A stretch of 64,000 nucleotides of DNA from positions 558,001 through 622,000 of the forward strand of contig NZ_JAKRFI010000001.1 in assembly GCF_022348165.1 (NCBI RefSeq), written 5' to 3'. A model generated the notes under the pieces. That model did not search any database and was not told where the DNA came from. It saw only the letters and a program-made list of their open reading frames with translations. The first letter of the stretch is position 1, and each line of letters begins with the position of its first letter. Positions 9,260 through 17,874 of the stretch are shown one piece after another. The position numbers and the translations under genes were made by a program. The DNA is from Halomonas sp. McH1-25. GTDB lineage: Bacteria > Pseudomonadota > Gammaproteobacteria > Pseudomonadales > Halomonadaceae.

Positions 9260-9844
9260 TCAGCAGCGACGTTCGGAAGAAACGACGTCCATCAGCAATC
9301 CTTCGGCGATACGTGCTTCGGTCTCTTCATCGACGAGCAGGCCCACCAGATGCAGGGCAAACGCCATGGCGGTCGCCGGGCCCTGACTGGTCACCAAGCG
9401 ACGATCCTCGACCACACAACGCTGGCTGATATGGCCTCCCGCATCGGCGAGTGGCGCCTGGAAGGCGGGATAGCCGGTAACATCGTGACCACGCACCAGA
9501 TCGTGGGCGGCCAGCACGACGCCAGGCGCGGCGCAGATCGCCGCAATCCAGCGCTGGGCCTCGCGCTGTTGGAGCAGACGCTCCTTGAGCGTCTCGCTAT
9601 CGCGCAGCCGGGATGCTCCAGGCATGCCGCCCGGTAACACGATAGCGTCGAATGACTGCGACTCGTCAACGGCATCCAGTGTGACGTCCGCCGTCAGCAG
9701 GGTACCCCGCGCCAAGGTTACCTCGATCTCTCGCATGACCGAGGCGACCAGCACGTCAACTTCGGCACGCCGCAACACGTCAATTACGGTGACCGTTTCG
9801 ATATCCTCGCTACCGTCGGCTACGGGCAAAAGCACCTTGGCCAT
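9260..9844 (-). CDS. yajL: DJ-1/PfpI family protein (YajL-like)
   Basis: 194 residues of the DJ-1/ThiJ fold. Residues 8-18 (VADGSEDIETV) carry the conserved Glu, VLPGGMPGA lies near 69-77, and the nucleophile elbow AAICAAPG places the reactive cysteine at about residue 104, as in E. coli YajL (Cys106). Family members act as oxidative-stress chaperones, and deglycase activity has been proposed but is disputed. It is 62 bp upstream of the MATE gene on the same strand, so the two could be co-transcribed. The symbol is by resemblance only, since several DJ-1 subfamilies share these motifs. Confidence 0.75.
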   Translation of the reverse strand: MAKVLLPVADGSEDIETVTVIDVLRRAEVDVLVASVMREIEVTLARGTLLTADVTLDAVDESQSFDAIVLPGGMPGASRLRDSETLKERLLQQREAQRWIAAICAAPGVVLAAHDLVRGHDVTGYPAFQAPLADAGGHISQRCVVEDRRLVTSQGPATAMAFALHLVGLLVDEETEARIAEGLLMDVVSSERRC

Positions 9845-9920
9845 ATCACCCCCATGTATGCAATGACTAACCCCTCAAAGCGTAGTCAAGAGTGCCACCG
9901 GCGTATGCATGACGGCGCAA

Positions 9921-10823
9921 TCATTCCGGCATGTCGCTACGGTACAGTCGCTGGATGCTGGAGAAATCCAGCCGCCCATTGCCCTGGGCGGCATGCAGCG
10001 CAAACAGATTGCGCGCCTGGGAGCCCATGGGTACCGTCGCTTTCGACGCCAGCGCCAAGTCCCAGGCCAGACCGAGATCCTTCATCATCAGATCGACCAG
10101 GAAACCGCCCTGATAATCCTTGGATGCCGGCGCATTCTCCATCACACCGGGCCAGGGATTGTAGACGTTCAGTGCCCAGTTGCCGCCGGAACTCTGCTTC
10201 ATGATCTCGGACAGCGTGGCCGGGTCGAGCCCGTTCCGGACACCCAGCGCCAGGGCTTCCGCCGTTCCGCTCATCAAAATACCCAGCAGCATGTTGTTGC
10301 AGATCTTGGCAACCTGCCCTGCCCCGGCCTCCCCGGCATGGAAGATATTCTTGCCCATGGTCTCGAGTACGGGACGCGCCCGCTGGAAGGCGGCCTCGGG
10401 GCCACCGACGATGAAGGTCAGCGTGCCCGCCTTGGCGCCGCCGACACCGCCGGACACCGGGGCATCGAGAAACGAGATGCCACGCTTGTGCGCCGCCTCG
10501 GCGACGACGCGGGCGTCTTCAGGAGCGATGGTGGAGGCATCGATGACCAAAGGTTGGGTATCGAATGTCTCGAGTAGTCCTGTCTGGTCCTGATGACCGA
10601 GATAGAGCTTTCGCACATGGGTTCCGGCGGGCAGCATCGACACGACGACCTCAGCGCCATATGCCGCCTCGACGGCAGAGTTCGCCGCCTTGGCGCCCTC
10701 GGACGCCAGCCGTTGCATGGCCGATTCGACGAGATCGAATACACTCACCTCATGTCCGGCCTTGAGCAGATTGCTGGCCATGGGGGCACCCATGTTACCC
10801 AAGCCGATAAAAGCGATACGCAT
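9921..10823 (-). CDS. mmsB: 3-Hydroxyisobutyrate dehydrogenase
   Basis: 300 residues. It oxidises 3-hydroxyisobutyrate to methylmalonate semialdehyde with NAD, the fourth step encoded in this valine catabolic cluster. The N-terminal Rossmann motif is FIGLGNMGAPMASNL (residues 5-19), the substrate-binding block DAPVSGGVGGA is at 120-130, and the catalytic Lys is in GQVAKICNNM at about residue 173. It is the last gene of the leftward operon, 35 bp after the 3-hydroxyisobutyryl-CoA hydrolase gene. Related beta-hydroxyacid dehydrogenases share these motifs, so the substrate assignment leans on context. Confidence 0.92.
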   Translation of the reverse strand: MRIAFIGLGNMGAPMASNLLKAGHEVSVFDLVESAMQRLASEGAKAANSAVEAAYGAEVVVSMLPAGTHVRKLYLGHQDQTGLLETFDTQPLVIDASTIAPEDARVVAEAAHKRGISFLDAPVSGGVGGAKAGTLTFIVGGPEAAFQRARPVLETMGKNIFHAGEAGAGQVAKICNNMLLGILMSGTAEALALGVRNGLDPATLSEIMKQSSGGNWALNVYNPWPGVMENAPASKDYQGGFLVDLMMKDLGLAWDLALASKATVPMGSQARNLFALHAAQGNGRLDFSSIQRLYRSDMPE

Positions 10824-10858
10824 GTGAATGGCTCCTTATTGTTGTTGAGCAGTCGTCT

Positions 10859-11968
10859 CTAGAGATCACGCAGCGGATGCGTTTGCGAGGACCACAGTGG
10901 CGTAAAAAAAGCATTGATGTCGCGTTCGGGCACGCTGGCCATATCCGGATGGCTCCAGCGCGGCGCCTTGTCCTTGTCGATCAACAGAGCGCGCACCCCC
11001 TCGGCGAGATCGCCTTGCCGACAGCATTGGACCGACAGGTTGAGCTCATCGCGAAATGCCTGCGCCAGGCTGCCGCGTTTATGTCGCTCCAGCATGCGCC
11101 AGGCGAGATGCGCCGTGATCGGGCATCCCGCCGCGAGACGTTGGCGGTTGGCTGCCAGCCACTCATCGGCCCGGGTGTCGCCGAGAATACGCTTGACGGC
11201 CTCGGCGGCCTTGGCGGCATCGACCAGCGACTGGATGGCATCGAGGTGCGTCATCACTTGCCCCTGCGGAGCGCGCAAGCGTTCCTCATAATCGTGCAGG
11301 ATCCTCCTCACGGTAGCCTCGGGCGAGTCGAACGTTGCATTGGCCAGCGCCTTGATGACGTCTTCGCGATATTCGTGAGGAATCAGGCGATCTGCCAGTC
11401 CCAGGTCGAGGGCATCGCGGGCATTGAGCTGCGCCCCGGTCATGGCCAGGTAGACACCCACTCCGGTAGGCATACGATTGAGAAACCAGCTGGCGCCGAT
11501 GTCCGGATACAGGCCGATGGTGATCTCGGGCATGGCGATTCGCGTGGTCTCGGTCGCGACCCGGTGGCCGCCTCCGGCCATCAGGCCCAGACCGCCACCC
11601 ATGACGATACCGTCACCCCAGACCACCAACGGCTTGGGATAGGTGTGAAGGGTATGATCCAGGCGATACTCGGCAGTGAAGTAGCGGGTCGGAAAATCGT
11701 CTGTCGCCTCGTCGTCCGATTTGTCGGCGATGGCACGATAGAGCCCGACGATATCCCCCCCGGCACAGAACGCCTTGTCGCCAGCCCCCTCGAGCCAGAC
11801 GACGGCCACATCCGGATCGTCGGCCCAGCGAGCCAGCCGGTCGCCCAGCAGTTCGATCATCTCTAGAGAAAGCGCATTGAGCGACTTGGGCGCATTCAAT
11901 GTGGCCACGCCAATACGCTTTTCGTCGCGGGTGGCCAGTTCCTGAAACTTGACGGGCTGTTCGGCCAT
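10859..11968 (-). CDS. 3-Hydroxyisobutyryl-CoA hydrolase (crotonase superfamily)
   Basis: 369 residues from the ATG at 11968, which lies 2 bases after the stop of the upstream enoyl-CoA hydratase gene and has GGGAG ahead of it. An upstream in-frame GTG-type start would overlap that gene. It cleaves 3-hydroxyisobutyryl-CoA to the free acid, the thioesterase step of valine degradation. Family marks are SLNALSLEMI, the oxyanion region GGGLGLMAGG, and MPEITIGLYPDIGASWFL, typical of the hydrolase rather than hydratases. The length (about 370 against 260) also separates it from plain enoyl-CoA hydratases. Confidence 0.9.
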   Translation of the reverse strand: MAEQPVKFQELATRDEKRIGVATLNAPKSLNALSLEMIELLGDRLARWADDPDVAVVWLEGAGDKAFCAGGDIVGLYRAIADKSDDEATDDFPTRYFTAEYRLDHTLHTYPKPLVVWGDGIVMGGGLGLMAGGGHRVATETTRIAMPEITIGLYPDIGASWFLNRMPTGVGVYLAMTGAQLNARDALDLGLADRLIPHEYREDVIKALANATFDSPEATVRRILHDYEERLRAPQGQVMTHLDAIQSLVDAAKAAEAVKRILGDTRADEWLAANRQRLAAGCPITAHLAWRMLERHKRGSLAQAFRDELNLSVQCCRQGDLAEGVRALLIDKDKAPRWSHPDMASVPERDINAFFTPLWSSQTHPLRDL

Positions 11969-11970
11969 GT

Positions 11971-12759
11971 TCAACGCTCCCTGTCGACCGGTGTCCACTG
12001 CGGTTCGCGTTTCTCCAGAAAGGCATTGACGCCTTCCCGCTGGTTGGGATCGTCGAACAGATCGACGAACAGCTCGCGCTCGAGCCGGAACCCGTCCGAC
12101 AATCCGCGTTCACGGCTGCTCATGATCAGGGTCTTGCAGTGTTCGAGTGCCTTTGGACTCTGCTGGGCGACGCCCTCGGCCAGCGCCAGGGCGCGCTCAA
12201 GCGCCTGCCCGGTTTCGACGATCTCTTCGACCAAGCCAATGCGCTCGGCCGTCTCGGCATCGACCTGTTCACCGCACAGGATCATGCGCTTGGCCCAGCC
12301 TTCACCGACCAGACGCGTGAGGTGCTGGGTGCCGCAGCCGCACGGCAACAAACCGACCCGAGCTTCGGGCAGCGCCAGCTTGGCCTGTCGTTCGACGACA
12401 CGAATATCGCAGGCCAGGGCGCATTCCAGCCCGCCGCCCATGGCGTAGCCGTTGATCGCCGCGATGCTCACGCCCCGATAATTGGCCAGGCGCTCGAAGG
12501 CATGGCCAAAACGCACCGCCATGGTTGCCGCCATGCCCTTGTCGCCATCGGCAAAGGTCTTGAGGTCGGCGCCTGCCGAGAAGAACTTGCCCCCCTCGCC
12601 GGTGATCACGAGGGCTGTGATGTCGGCATCCACCTCCAATGCCTCGACCAGAGTTTCCAGTTCGACCAGCGAGTCGTACGTCCAGGTATTGGCAGGCGGG
12701 TTGCTGATCGTCACGCGGGCAATATGCCTGTCCTTTTCCAGCTTTAGGGTGCGGCTCAT
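11971..12759 (-). CDS. Enoyl-CoA hydratase (valine pathway)
   Basis: 262 residues of the crotonase fold. It most likely hydrates methacrylyl-CoA to 3-hydroxyisobutyryl-CoA in this operon. Conserved regions are SAGADLKTFADGD, the oxyanion block AINGYAMGGGLECALACDIRV around residues 95-115, and LPEARVGLLPCGCGTQHL. It is translationally close to the following hydrolase gene (2-bp gap) and lies 36 bp after the acyl-CoA dehydrogenase gene. Substrate choice is inferred from the operon, because hydratases of fatty acid and branched-chain pathways look alike. Confidence 0.88.
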   Translation of the reverse strand: MSRTLKLEKDRHIARVTISNPPANTWTYDSLVELETLVEALEVDADITALVITGEGGKFFSAGADLKTFADGDKGMAATMAVRFGHAFERLANYRGVSIAAINGYAMGGGLECALACDIRVVERQAKLALPEARVGLLPCGCGTQHLTRLVGEGWAKRMILCGEQVDAETAERIGLVEEIVETGQALERALALAEGVAQQSPKALEHCKTLIMSSRERGLSDGFRLERELFVDLFDDPNQREGVNAFLEKREPQWTPVDRER

Positions 12760-12795
12760 CGTTTGACTCCTTGCCTTCCGGATGCCATTGATTCG

Positions 12796-13965
12796 TTATT
12801 GTTGCAGGGCTTCGACCACGCCATCGTCGAACAGGCGACGCGAGGCGATCAGGCGCATGATCTCGTTGGTACCCTCCAGAATCTGGTGAACGCGCGTGTC
12901 GCGAACCAAACGCTCGAGGGGATACTCCTTGATATAGCCATACCCACCGTACAATTGCAGCGCCTCGTTGCAGACATGAAAACCGATGTCGGTCGCCAGC
13001 CGCTTGGCCATGGCGCAGTACGCCGTTGCCTGAGGATCATTCCGATCGAGACGCCATGCTGCATGACGCACCATCAACCTTGCGCTGACGAGCTCCGTCG
13101 CCATGTCGGCAAACTTGAACTGCAACGCCTGGAACGAGGCCAGCGCCTTGCCGAATTGCTTACGTTCGTGAAGATAGTCGCGCGCCAGCTCCAGCGCATA
13201 TTGCGCCGCACCCAGCGAGCAACTGGCAATATTGAGGCGGCCACCATCGAGCCCCTTCATGGCGAGCTTGAACCCTTCGCCCTCCTCACCCAGGCGATGT
13301 CCGGCCGGTACCCGTACGTCATCGAAGCTGACCAGCCGCGTGGGCTGGCTTTTCCAGCCCATCTTGTCCTCGTTCTTGCCATACTCGATACCGGCGCTGT
13401 CGGCCGGCACCAGGAAGGTCGATATTCCGCCAGCCCCGGAATCCGGCGCACCGGTACGCGCCATGACCACCAGCACATCGGTGGACCCGGCGCCGGAGAT
13501 GAACATCTTGCTGCCGGTGATGAGGTAATCGTCACCATCGCGGACGGCACGGGTACGCAGGCTGGCGGCATCCGAGCCGGCGCCCGGCTCGGTCAGGCAA
13601 TAGGAAGCCAGGCGTTCACCGCTGATCAACGACGGCAACCAGGCATCGCGTAGCGCGTCGTTCCCCCAACGGGCGATCATCCAGCTGGCCATGTTATGGA
13701 TGGTCAGATAGGCCGTGGCCGACACGCAGCCCTGCGAGAGCTGTTCGAAGATCAGCGAGGCATCCAGGCGCGACAATCCCAGCCCGCCATGCGCCTCATC
13801 GAGGTAGATCGCCAGAAAGCCCGCCTCCCCGGCCCGCTTGATGACGTCGACGGGAAAATGCGACGTCGCGTCCCATTCGGCGGCGTGGGGGGCCAGTTCG
13901 GCCTGGGCGAAATCGGCAGCGGCCTGCTGTAGTGCGCGCTGATCGTCACTAAGAGCGAAATCCAT
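12796..13965 (-). CDS. Acyl-CoA dehydrogenase, probably isobutyryl-CoA dehydrogenase
   Basis: 389 residues from the ATG at 13965, placed 5 nt after GAGGAAG. The protein then begins MDFALSDDQRAL as family members do. This FAD enzyme would oxidise isobutyryl-CoA to methacrylyl-CoA, the first CoA-level step of valine breakdown. Motifs include CLTEPGAGSDAASLRTRA (FAD binding), GGYGYIKEYPLERLVRD, and LEGTNEIMRLI with the region holding the catalytic Glu. It is the first gene of the operon, divergent from a MerR-family regulator with a perfect palindrome between. A short-chain or 2-methylbutyryl specificity cannot be excluded. Confidence 0.88.
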   Translation of the reverse strand: MDFALSDDQRALQQAAADFAQAELAPHAAEWDATSHFPVDVIKRAGEAGFLAIYLDEAHGGLGLSRLDASLIFEQLSQGCVSATAYLTIHNMASWMIARWGNDALRDAWLPSLISGERLASYCLTEPGAGSDAASLRTRAVRDGDDYLITGSKMFISGAGSTDVLVVMARTGAPDSGAGGISTFLVPADSAGIEYGKNEDKMGWKSQPTRLVSFDDVRVPAGHRLGEEGEGFKLAMKGLDGGRLNIASCSLGAAQYALELARDYLHERKQFGKALASFQALQFKFADMATELVSARLMVRHAAWRLDRNDPQATAYCAMAKRLATDIGFHVCNEALQLYGGYGYIKEYPLERLVRDTRVHQILEGTNEIMRLIASRRLFDDGVVEALQQ

Positions 13966-14073
13966 CACTGCTTCCTCACGATAGGCCTGACGTGACGGGT
14001 CGGTATTCATCATCCCGACCCGTCATTCAACCTAGCATTTGCTTGGCGGCAAGAAAGCTATCGCTTGGTCTAC

Positions 14074-14089
14074 TTTACGTTAACGTAAA
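14074..14089. promoter_or_regulatory. Perfect 16-bp palindrome, likely operator of the MerR regulator
   Basis: TTTACGTTAACGTAAA is an exact inverted repeat in the divergent promoter region, about 110 bp before the acyl-CoA dehydrogenase start and 70 bp before the regulator start. MerR-family LiuR regulators of branched-chain amino acid catabolism bind palindromes of this general kind. The match to the published motif is from memory and not checked. One site could control both directions. Confidence 0.7.
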
Positions 14090-14160
14090 CCTGATCTAGC
14101 CTAGGCACACGGGACGCTGAACGCTTGGTTCCATGCGTCCAGGACAGTGAGGAAAGCAAC

Positions 14161-14610
14161 ATGCCAGACGCCCCCCAGCCCGTCGCTCCGGCTCCCCAGG
14201 AAGGATCGCGCTCACGACGGATCTACACGATCGGCGAGCTCTCCAAGCTCTTCGAAGTCACTCCGCGGACGATCCGTTTCTACGAACAGGAGGGTCTGCT
14301 GGAACCGGAGCGTCGTGGCCAGACACGCATCTATCATGACAAGGACCGCGTCCGGCTCAAGCTGACCCTGCGCGGCAAGCGCCTGGGATTTTCTCTGGCC
14401 GAGATCCGCGAGGTCATCCAGCTCTATGATCGCGCGCCCGACGGCGATGAACGCCAGCTGCGCCGCATGCTCGACATATTGGCCGACAAGCGCGCCGCCA
14501 TGCAGCAGCAGTTGGAAGACATACGCATCCTTCAGCGTGAGCTGGATGACGTCGAGTCCCGCTGCCAGGAGTCACTGCAGGCCCTGACCCGCCAGCGCAC
14601 CAGGTGCTGA
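14161..14610 (+). CDS. liuR: MerR family transcriptional regulator (LiuR-like)
   Basis: 149 residues from the ATG at 14161 with GAGGAAAG just upstream. An N-terminal MerR helix-turn-helix (YTIGELSKLFEVTPRTIRFYEQEGLL, residues about 23-48) is followed by the wing RRGQTRIYHDKDRVRLKLTLRGKRLGFSL and a C-terminal dimerisation coiled coil. There are no metal-binding cysteines of the CueR/ZntR type; two Cys occur only near the end. Its position, divergent from a valine operon with a palindrome between, fits LiuR, which regulates branched-chain amino acid degradation in gammaproteobacteria. The symbol is inferred from context. Confidence 0.82.
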   Translation: MPDAPQPVAPAPQEGSRSRRIYTIGELSKLFEVTPRTIRFYEQEGLLEPERRGQTRIYHDKDRVRLKLTLRGKRLGFSLAEIREVIQLYDRAPDGDERQLRRMLDILADKRAAMQQQLEDIRILQRELDDVESRCQESLQALTRQRTRC

Positions 14611-14655
14611 CGACAACCAAGGCAATGCTCTTCACAACAACAAGCAGGAAGTTCC

Positions 14656-16368
14656 ATGACACGCCACGCCACAACGACAACCGTCCCGCAGCGTCGTCTT
14701 GATAGCTATGTCAGCGGTATCAGCGAGCTGCCACTAAAGGGACAAACCATCGCTGATTGCTTCGATGCCACGGTCGCCAGCCATGGCGAGCGTGACGCAC
14801 TGATCAGCCGCCACCAGAATTTGCGCTATACCTGGCGCCAATTGCAGGAGGCGGTCGAACGGGCCGCCCGCGCCCTGCTCGCCATCGGCGTGACCAAGGG
14901 CGAACGCGTCGGTATCTGGGCACCCAACTGTGCAGAATGGACCATTACCCAGTTTGCCACCGCCAAGATCGGCGCCGTGCTGGTCAATATCAATCCCAGC
15001 TACCGCACTCATGAACTCGAGTACGCCCTTCGCCAATCGGGCACGTCGACGCTAGTGCTTCAGGGCGCCTTCAAGAGCTCCAATTACGTCGACATGCTTG
15101 CCGAGCTGGTGCCGGAAATCGACTCTGCCACCCCCGGAAGCCTGGCCAGCGCCCGGTTGCCGGCGCTCCAACGCGTCATCTGCCTGGATGAAGGGCGCAC
15201 CCGTCCGGCCATGCTGACCTGGGAGAGTCTGCAGGCGCGTGCCGAGGATATCGATGCCACGCAACTGGCCGAACTGCAGGCTACGCTGCAGTTCGACGAG
15301 CCGATCAATATCCAGTACACCTCGGGCACGACCGGCGCCCCCAAAGGGGCGACCCTGTCGCATCACAACATCCTCAACAATGGTTTCTTCGTTGCCGAGC
15401 GCATCGGCCTGACCTGCGAGGATCGCATGGTGATACCCGTACCGCTCTACCACTGCTTCGGCATGGTGATGGGCAACCTGGGCTGCATGACGCATGGCGC
15501 GGCAATGATCTATCCGGGTGACGGCTTCGATCCGCTGGCCACCTTGCAGGCGGTCAGCGAGGAGCGCGGCACGGCGCTATATGGCGTGCCCACCATGTTC
15601 ATCGCCGAATTGGAGCACCCCGATTTCGAGCAATACGACCTGGGCTCGCTGCGCACCGGGATCATGGCGGGGTCGATCTGCCCCATCGAGGTGATGCGCC
15701 AGGTCATCGACAAGATGCACATGCGCGAGGTCAGTATCTGCTACGGCATGACAGAAACCAGCCCGGTCAGCCTGCAGACGCAGACCGACGCGCCGCTGGA
15801 CAAACGGGTGACGACGGTGGGCACCATACATCCCCATACCGAGGTCAAGCTGATCGATCCATCGACCGGCGCCGTCGTGCCGCGCGGCGAGAAAGGCGAG
15901 CTGTGCACTCGCGGTTACAGCGTGATGCTCGGTTACTGGGACAATCCCGAAGCCACCGGCAAGGCCATCGATAGCGCCGGCTGGATGCATACCGGCGATC
16001 TGGCCACGATGGACGAGGAAGGCTACGTGGCCATCGTCGGGCGCATCAAGGATATGATCATTCGCGGCGGCGAGAACATCTACCCGCGCGAGATCGAGGA
16101 CTTTCTCTATACCCACCCCGCCATCTCCGACGTGCAGGTCATCGGAGTGCCCGACGAGAAGTACGGCGAAGAGGTCATGGCCTGGGTCAAGCTGGTCGAG
16201 GGCGAGAGCCTCGACGAGGAAGGCCTGCGTACGTTCTGTCAGGGCCAGATCGCCCATTACAAGGTGCCGCGTTACGTGAAATTCGTCGACGCCTTTCCGA
16301 TGACCGTGACCGGCAAGATCCAGAAGTACAAGATGCGCGAGGAAGCGACCCACGAACTGGGATTATGA
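14656..16368 (+). CDS. AMP-dependent acyl-CoA synthetase
   Basis: 570 residues, 45 bp after the MerR regulator and preceded by CAGGAAG. The adenylate-forming signature [18 protein letters not shown] lies near residues 217-234, with YGMTETSP and the C-terminal [20 protein letters not shown] hinge and lysine region ([11 protein letters not shown] near the end). It activates a carboxylic acid to its CoA thioester in the cytoplasm. Homologues near LiuR-regulated loci act on fatty or branched-chain acids, and the medium-chain FadD/AcsF-like group is the best fit. Substrate cannot be fixed from sequence. Co-transcription with the regulator gene is likely. Confidence 0.88.
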   Translation: MTRHATTTTVPQRRLDSYVSGISELPLKGQTIADCFDATVASHGERDALISRHQNLRYTWRQLQEAVERAARALLAIGVTKGERVGIWAPNCAEWTITQFATAKIGAVLVNINPSYRTHELEYALRQSGTSTLVLQGAFKSSNYVDMLAELVPEIDSATPGSLASARLPALQRVICLDEGRTRPAMLTWESLQARAEDIDATQLAELQATLQFDEPINIQYTSGTTGAPKGATLSHHNILNNGFFVAERIGLTCEDRMVIPVPLYHCFGMVMGNLGCMTHGAAMIYPGDGFDPLATLQAVSEERGTALYGVPTMFIAELEHPDFEQYDLGSLRTGIMAGSICPIEVMRQVIDKMHMREVSICYGMTETSPVSLQTQTDAPLDKRVTTVGTIHPHTEVKLIDPSTGAVVPRGEKGELCTRGYSVMLGYWDNPEATGKAIDSAGWMHTGDLATMDEEGYVAIVGRIKDMIIRGGENIYPREIEDFLYTHPAISDVQVIGVPDEKYGEEVMAWVKLVEGESLDEEGLRTFCQGQIAHYKVPRYVKFVDAFPMTVTGKIQKYKMREEATHELGL

Positions 16369-16420
16369 GATAGCGCCAAACCACGAGCTGGGCCAGCGCA
16401 TGACGCCAACCAGCTCGTGA

Positions 16421-17149
16421 CTACTCCAGCATTGCGGCGACGACCCGTTTGACTCGTTCGATGCCCCTCGAAATGACGGCGTCGATCTCGGCCAGACTGA
16501 TCTCACGGTCCGTCATGCCAGCGGCCGGATTGACTACCAGCGCCAGGCAGGCATAGTCGATGTCCAATTCGCGTGCCAAGGTGGCTTCCGGCATGCCGGT
16601 CATCCCAACCAGACGGCACCCATCGCGCGCCATCCGTGCAATTTCCGCCGCCGTCTCGAGACGCGGTCCCTGGGTACAGCCATAGATGCCCCCGTCCTCC
16701 AGCGTCTCGCCAGCTTTCTTGCCCGCATCGAGCAGCTCGGCCCGCAACGATGCCCTGTAAGGCCAGGAAAAATCGATATGCTTGAGCGGCTTGAAGCGAC
16801 CGTCGAAGTAGGTGCATTCGCGACCGACCGTATAATCGATAATCTGGTCGGGCACCACCAGCGCTCCCGGCAGTAGCGACGCGTCGATGCCTCCTACGGC
16901 ATTCACTCCGATGATGCGCGTCGCCCCGGCCTGCTTCAATGCCCAAAGATTGGCACGATAGTTTATGCGGTGTGGCGGCAACTTGTACGGATGGCCATGG
17001 CGCGCCAGAAACAGCAGATCATGGCCATTGAGCGTACCTTGCACGACACTGGCGGATGCCGCTCCCAGCGGAGTTTCCGCCGACTGCCGTTTGAGCACGT
17101 CCAACCCCGCCATGGTGGTCAGGCCGGTCCCCCCGATGATTGCCAGCAT
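16421..17149 (-). CDS. S-methyl-5'-thioinosine phosphorylase
   Basis: 242 residues of the purine nucleoside phosphorylase fold. It phosphorolyses a methylthio-nucleoside. Motifs are IIGGTGL (residues 4-10), RHGHPYKLPPHRINYRAN and GMTGMPEATLARELDIDYACLALVVNPAAG near 180-210. Length and the last block resemble Pseudomonas aeruginosa PA3004, which acts on methylthioinosine rather than methylthioadenosine. The product would be hypoxanthine, and the upstream gene, in the same orientation, encodes a hypoxanthine phosphoribosyltransferase. The alternative is ordinary MTA phosphorylase. Confidence 0.8.
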   Translation of the reverse strand: MLAIIGGTGLTTMAGLDVLKRQSAETPLGAASASVVQGTLNGHDLLFLARHGHPYKLPPHRINYRANLWALKQAGATRIIGVNAVGGIDASLLPGALVVPDQIIDYTVGRECTYFDGRFKPLKHIDFSWPYRASLRAELLDAGKKAGETLEDGGIYGCTQGPRLETAAEIARMARDGCRLVGMTGMPEATLARELDIDYACLALVVNPAAGMTDREISLAEIDAVISRGIERVKRVVAAMLE

Positions 17150-17187
17150 CGCTCACCCCCTGTGTCCGCGAGGAAAGACATGATGCG

Positions 17188-17766
17188 TCACATGCCCTTG
17201 GGAGCGAATATCCCAGGCGCGTTACGCCAGTAGCCTTTGTAATCCATGCCAAAGCCGAACACGTAGCGATCCTCGACTTCAAGACTGCAATAATCCGCCT
17301 TGAGATCGGGAACGGCCTTGCGATCATGCCGCTTGTCGACCAGCACTGCTGTCGAGATGCTCGCGGCTCCGGCTTCCTTACAGTAATCGAGGATGGCCGC
17401 CAAGGTGGCGCCTTCATCGAGAATATCGTCGACGATGACCACGTGGCGCCCTGCCATGGGCACTTCCGGCGAGACACGCCAGAACAGTTCGCCTCCCCGA
17501 GTGCCGCCACGGTAGCGAGTGGCATGCAGATAATCGACCTCGAGAGGAAAGCCCAGGCGAGTCAACAGGTGGCCAGTGGTAATCAGACCACCGTTCATCA
17601 CACAGTAGAAGACCGGCAGCTTGTCACCGAGATTTGCGGTAATTTGCTCGGCCATGCGATCCAGGGCGCGCTCGACCTGGGCCTGGGAGATCAGGCAGTC
17701 GGCGTTGTCCATGATGTCGCGCATGGTGGCTAGCGATTCGTGAGAGTCTGGGTCAAGCTTAGGCAT
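17188..17766 (-). CDS. hpt: Hypoxanthine-guanine phosphoribosyltransferase
   Basis: 192 residues. The PRPP-binding loop HVVIVDDILDEGATLAAIL lies around residues 110-128, with the VFYCVMNGGLITTGHL block near 52-67 and the C-terminal base-binding region DRYVFGFGMDY. It converts hypoxanthine (and probably guanine) with PRPP to IMP or GMP. It sits 38 bp upstream of the MTI phosphorylase gene on the same strand, so the base released by that enzyme can be salvaged at once. It is longer at the N terminus than E. coli Hpt (178 residues). Confidence 0.9.
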   Translation of the reverse strand: MPKLDPDSHESLATMRDIMDNADCLISQAQVERALDRMAEQITANLGDKLPVFYCVMNGGLITTGHLLTRLGFPLEVDYLHATRYRGGTRGGELFWRVSPEVPMAGRHVVIVDDILDEGATLAAILDYCKEAGAASISTAVLVDKRHDRKAVPDLKADYCSLEVEDRYVFGFGMDYKGYWRNAPGIFAPKGM

Positions 17767-17874
17767 TGGAATCCTGATACCTTCAATGTCTGTCGGGCAC
17801 GTGGCGCCACGCTGATTGGCTGGCGCGACGAGCGGTACTCTTGAGTATGCGCAAGTGAATGGGGAGCGAAAGCG

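Noticed and set aside
10877-11866. 329-codon plus-strand frame opposite the 3-hydroxyisobutyryl-CoA hydrolase gene
   Set aside because: Shadow of a high-GC gene. The crotonase-family gene on the minus strand explains the region.
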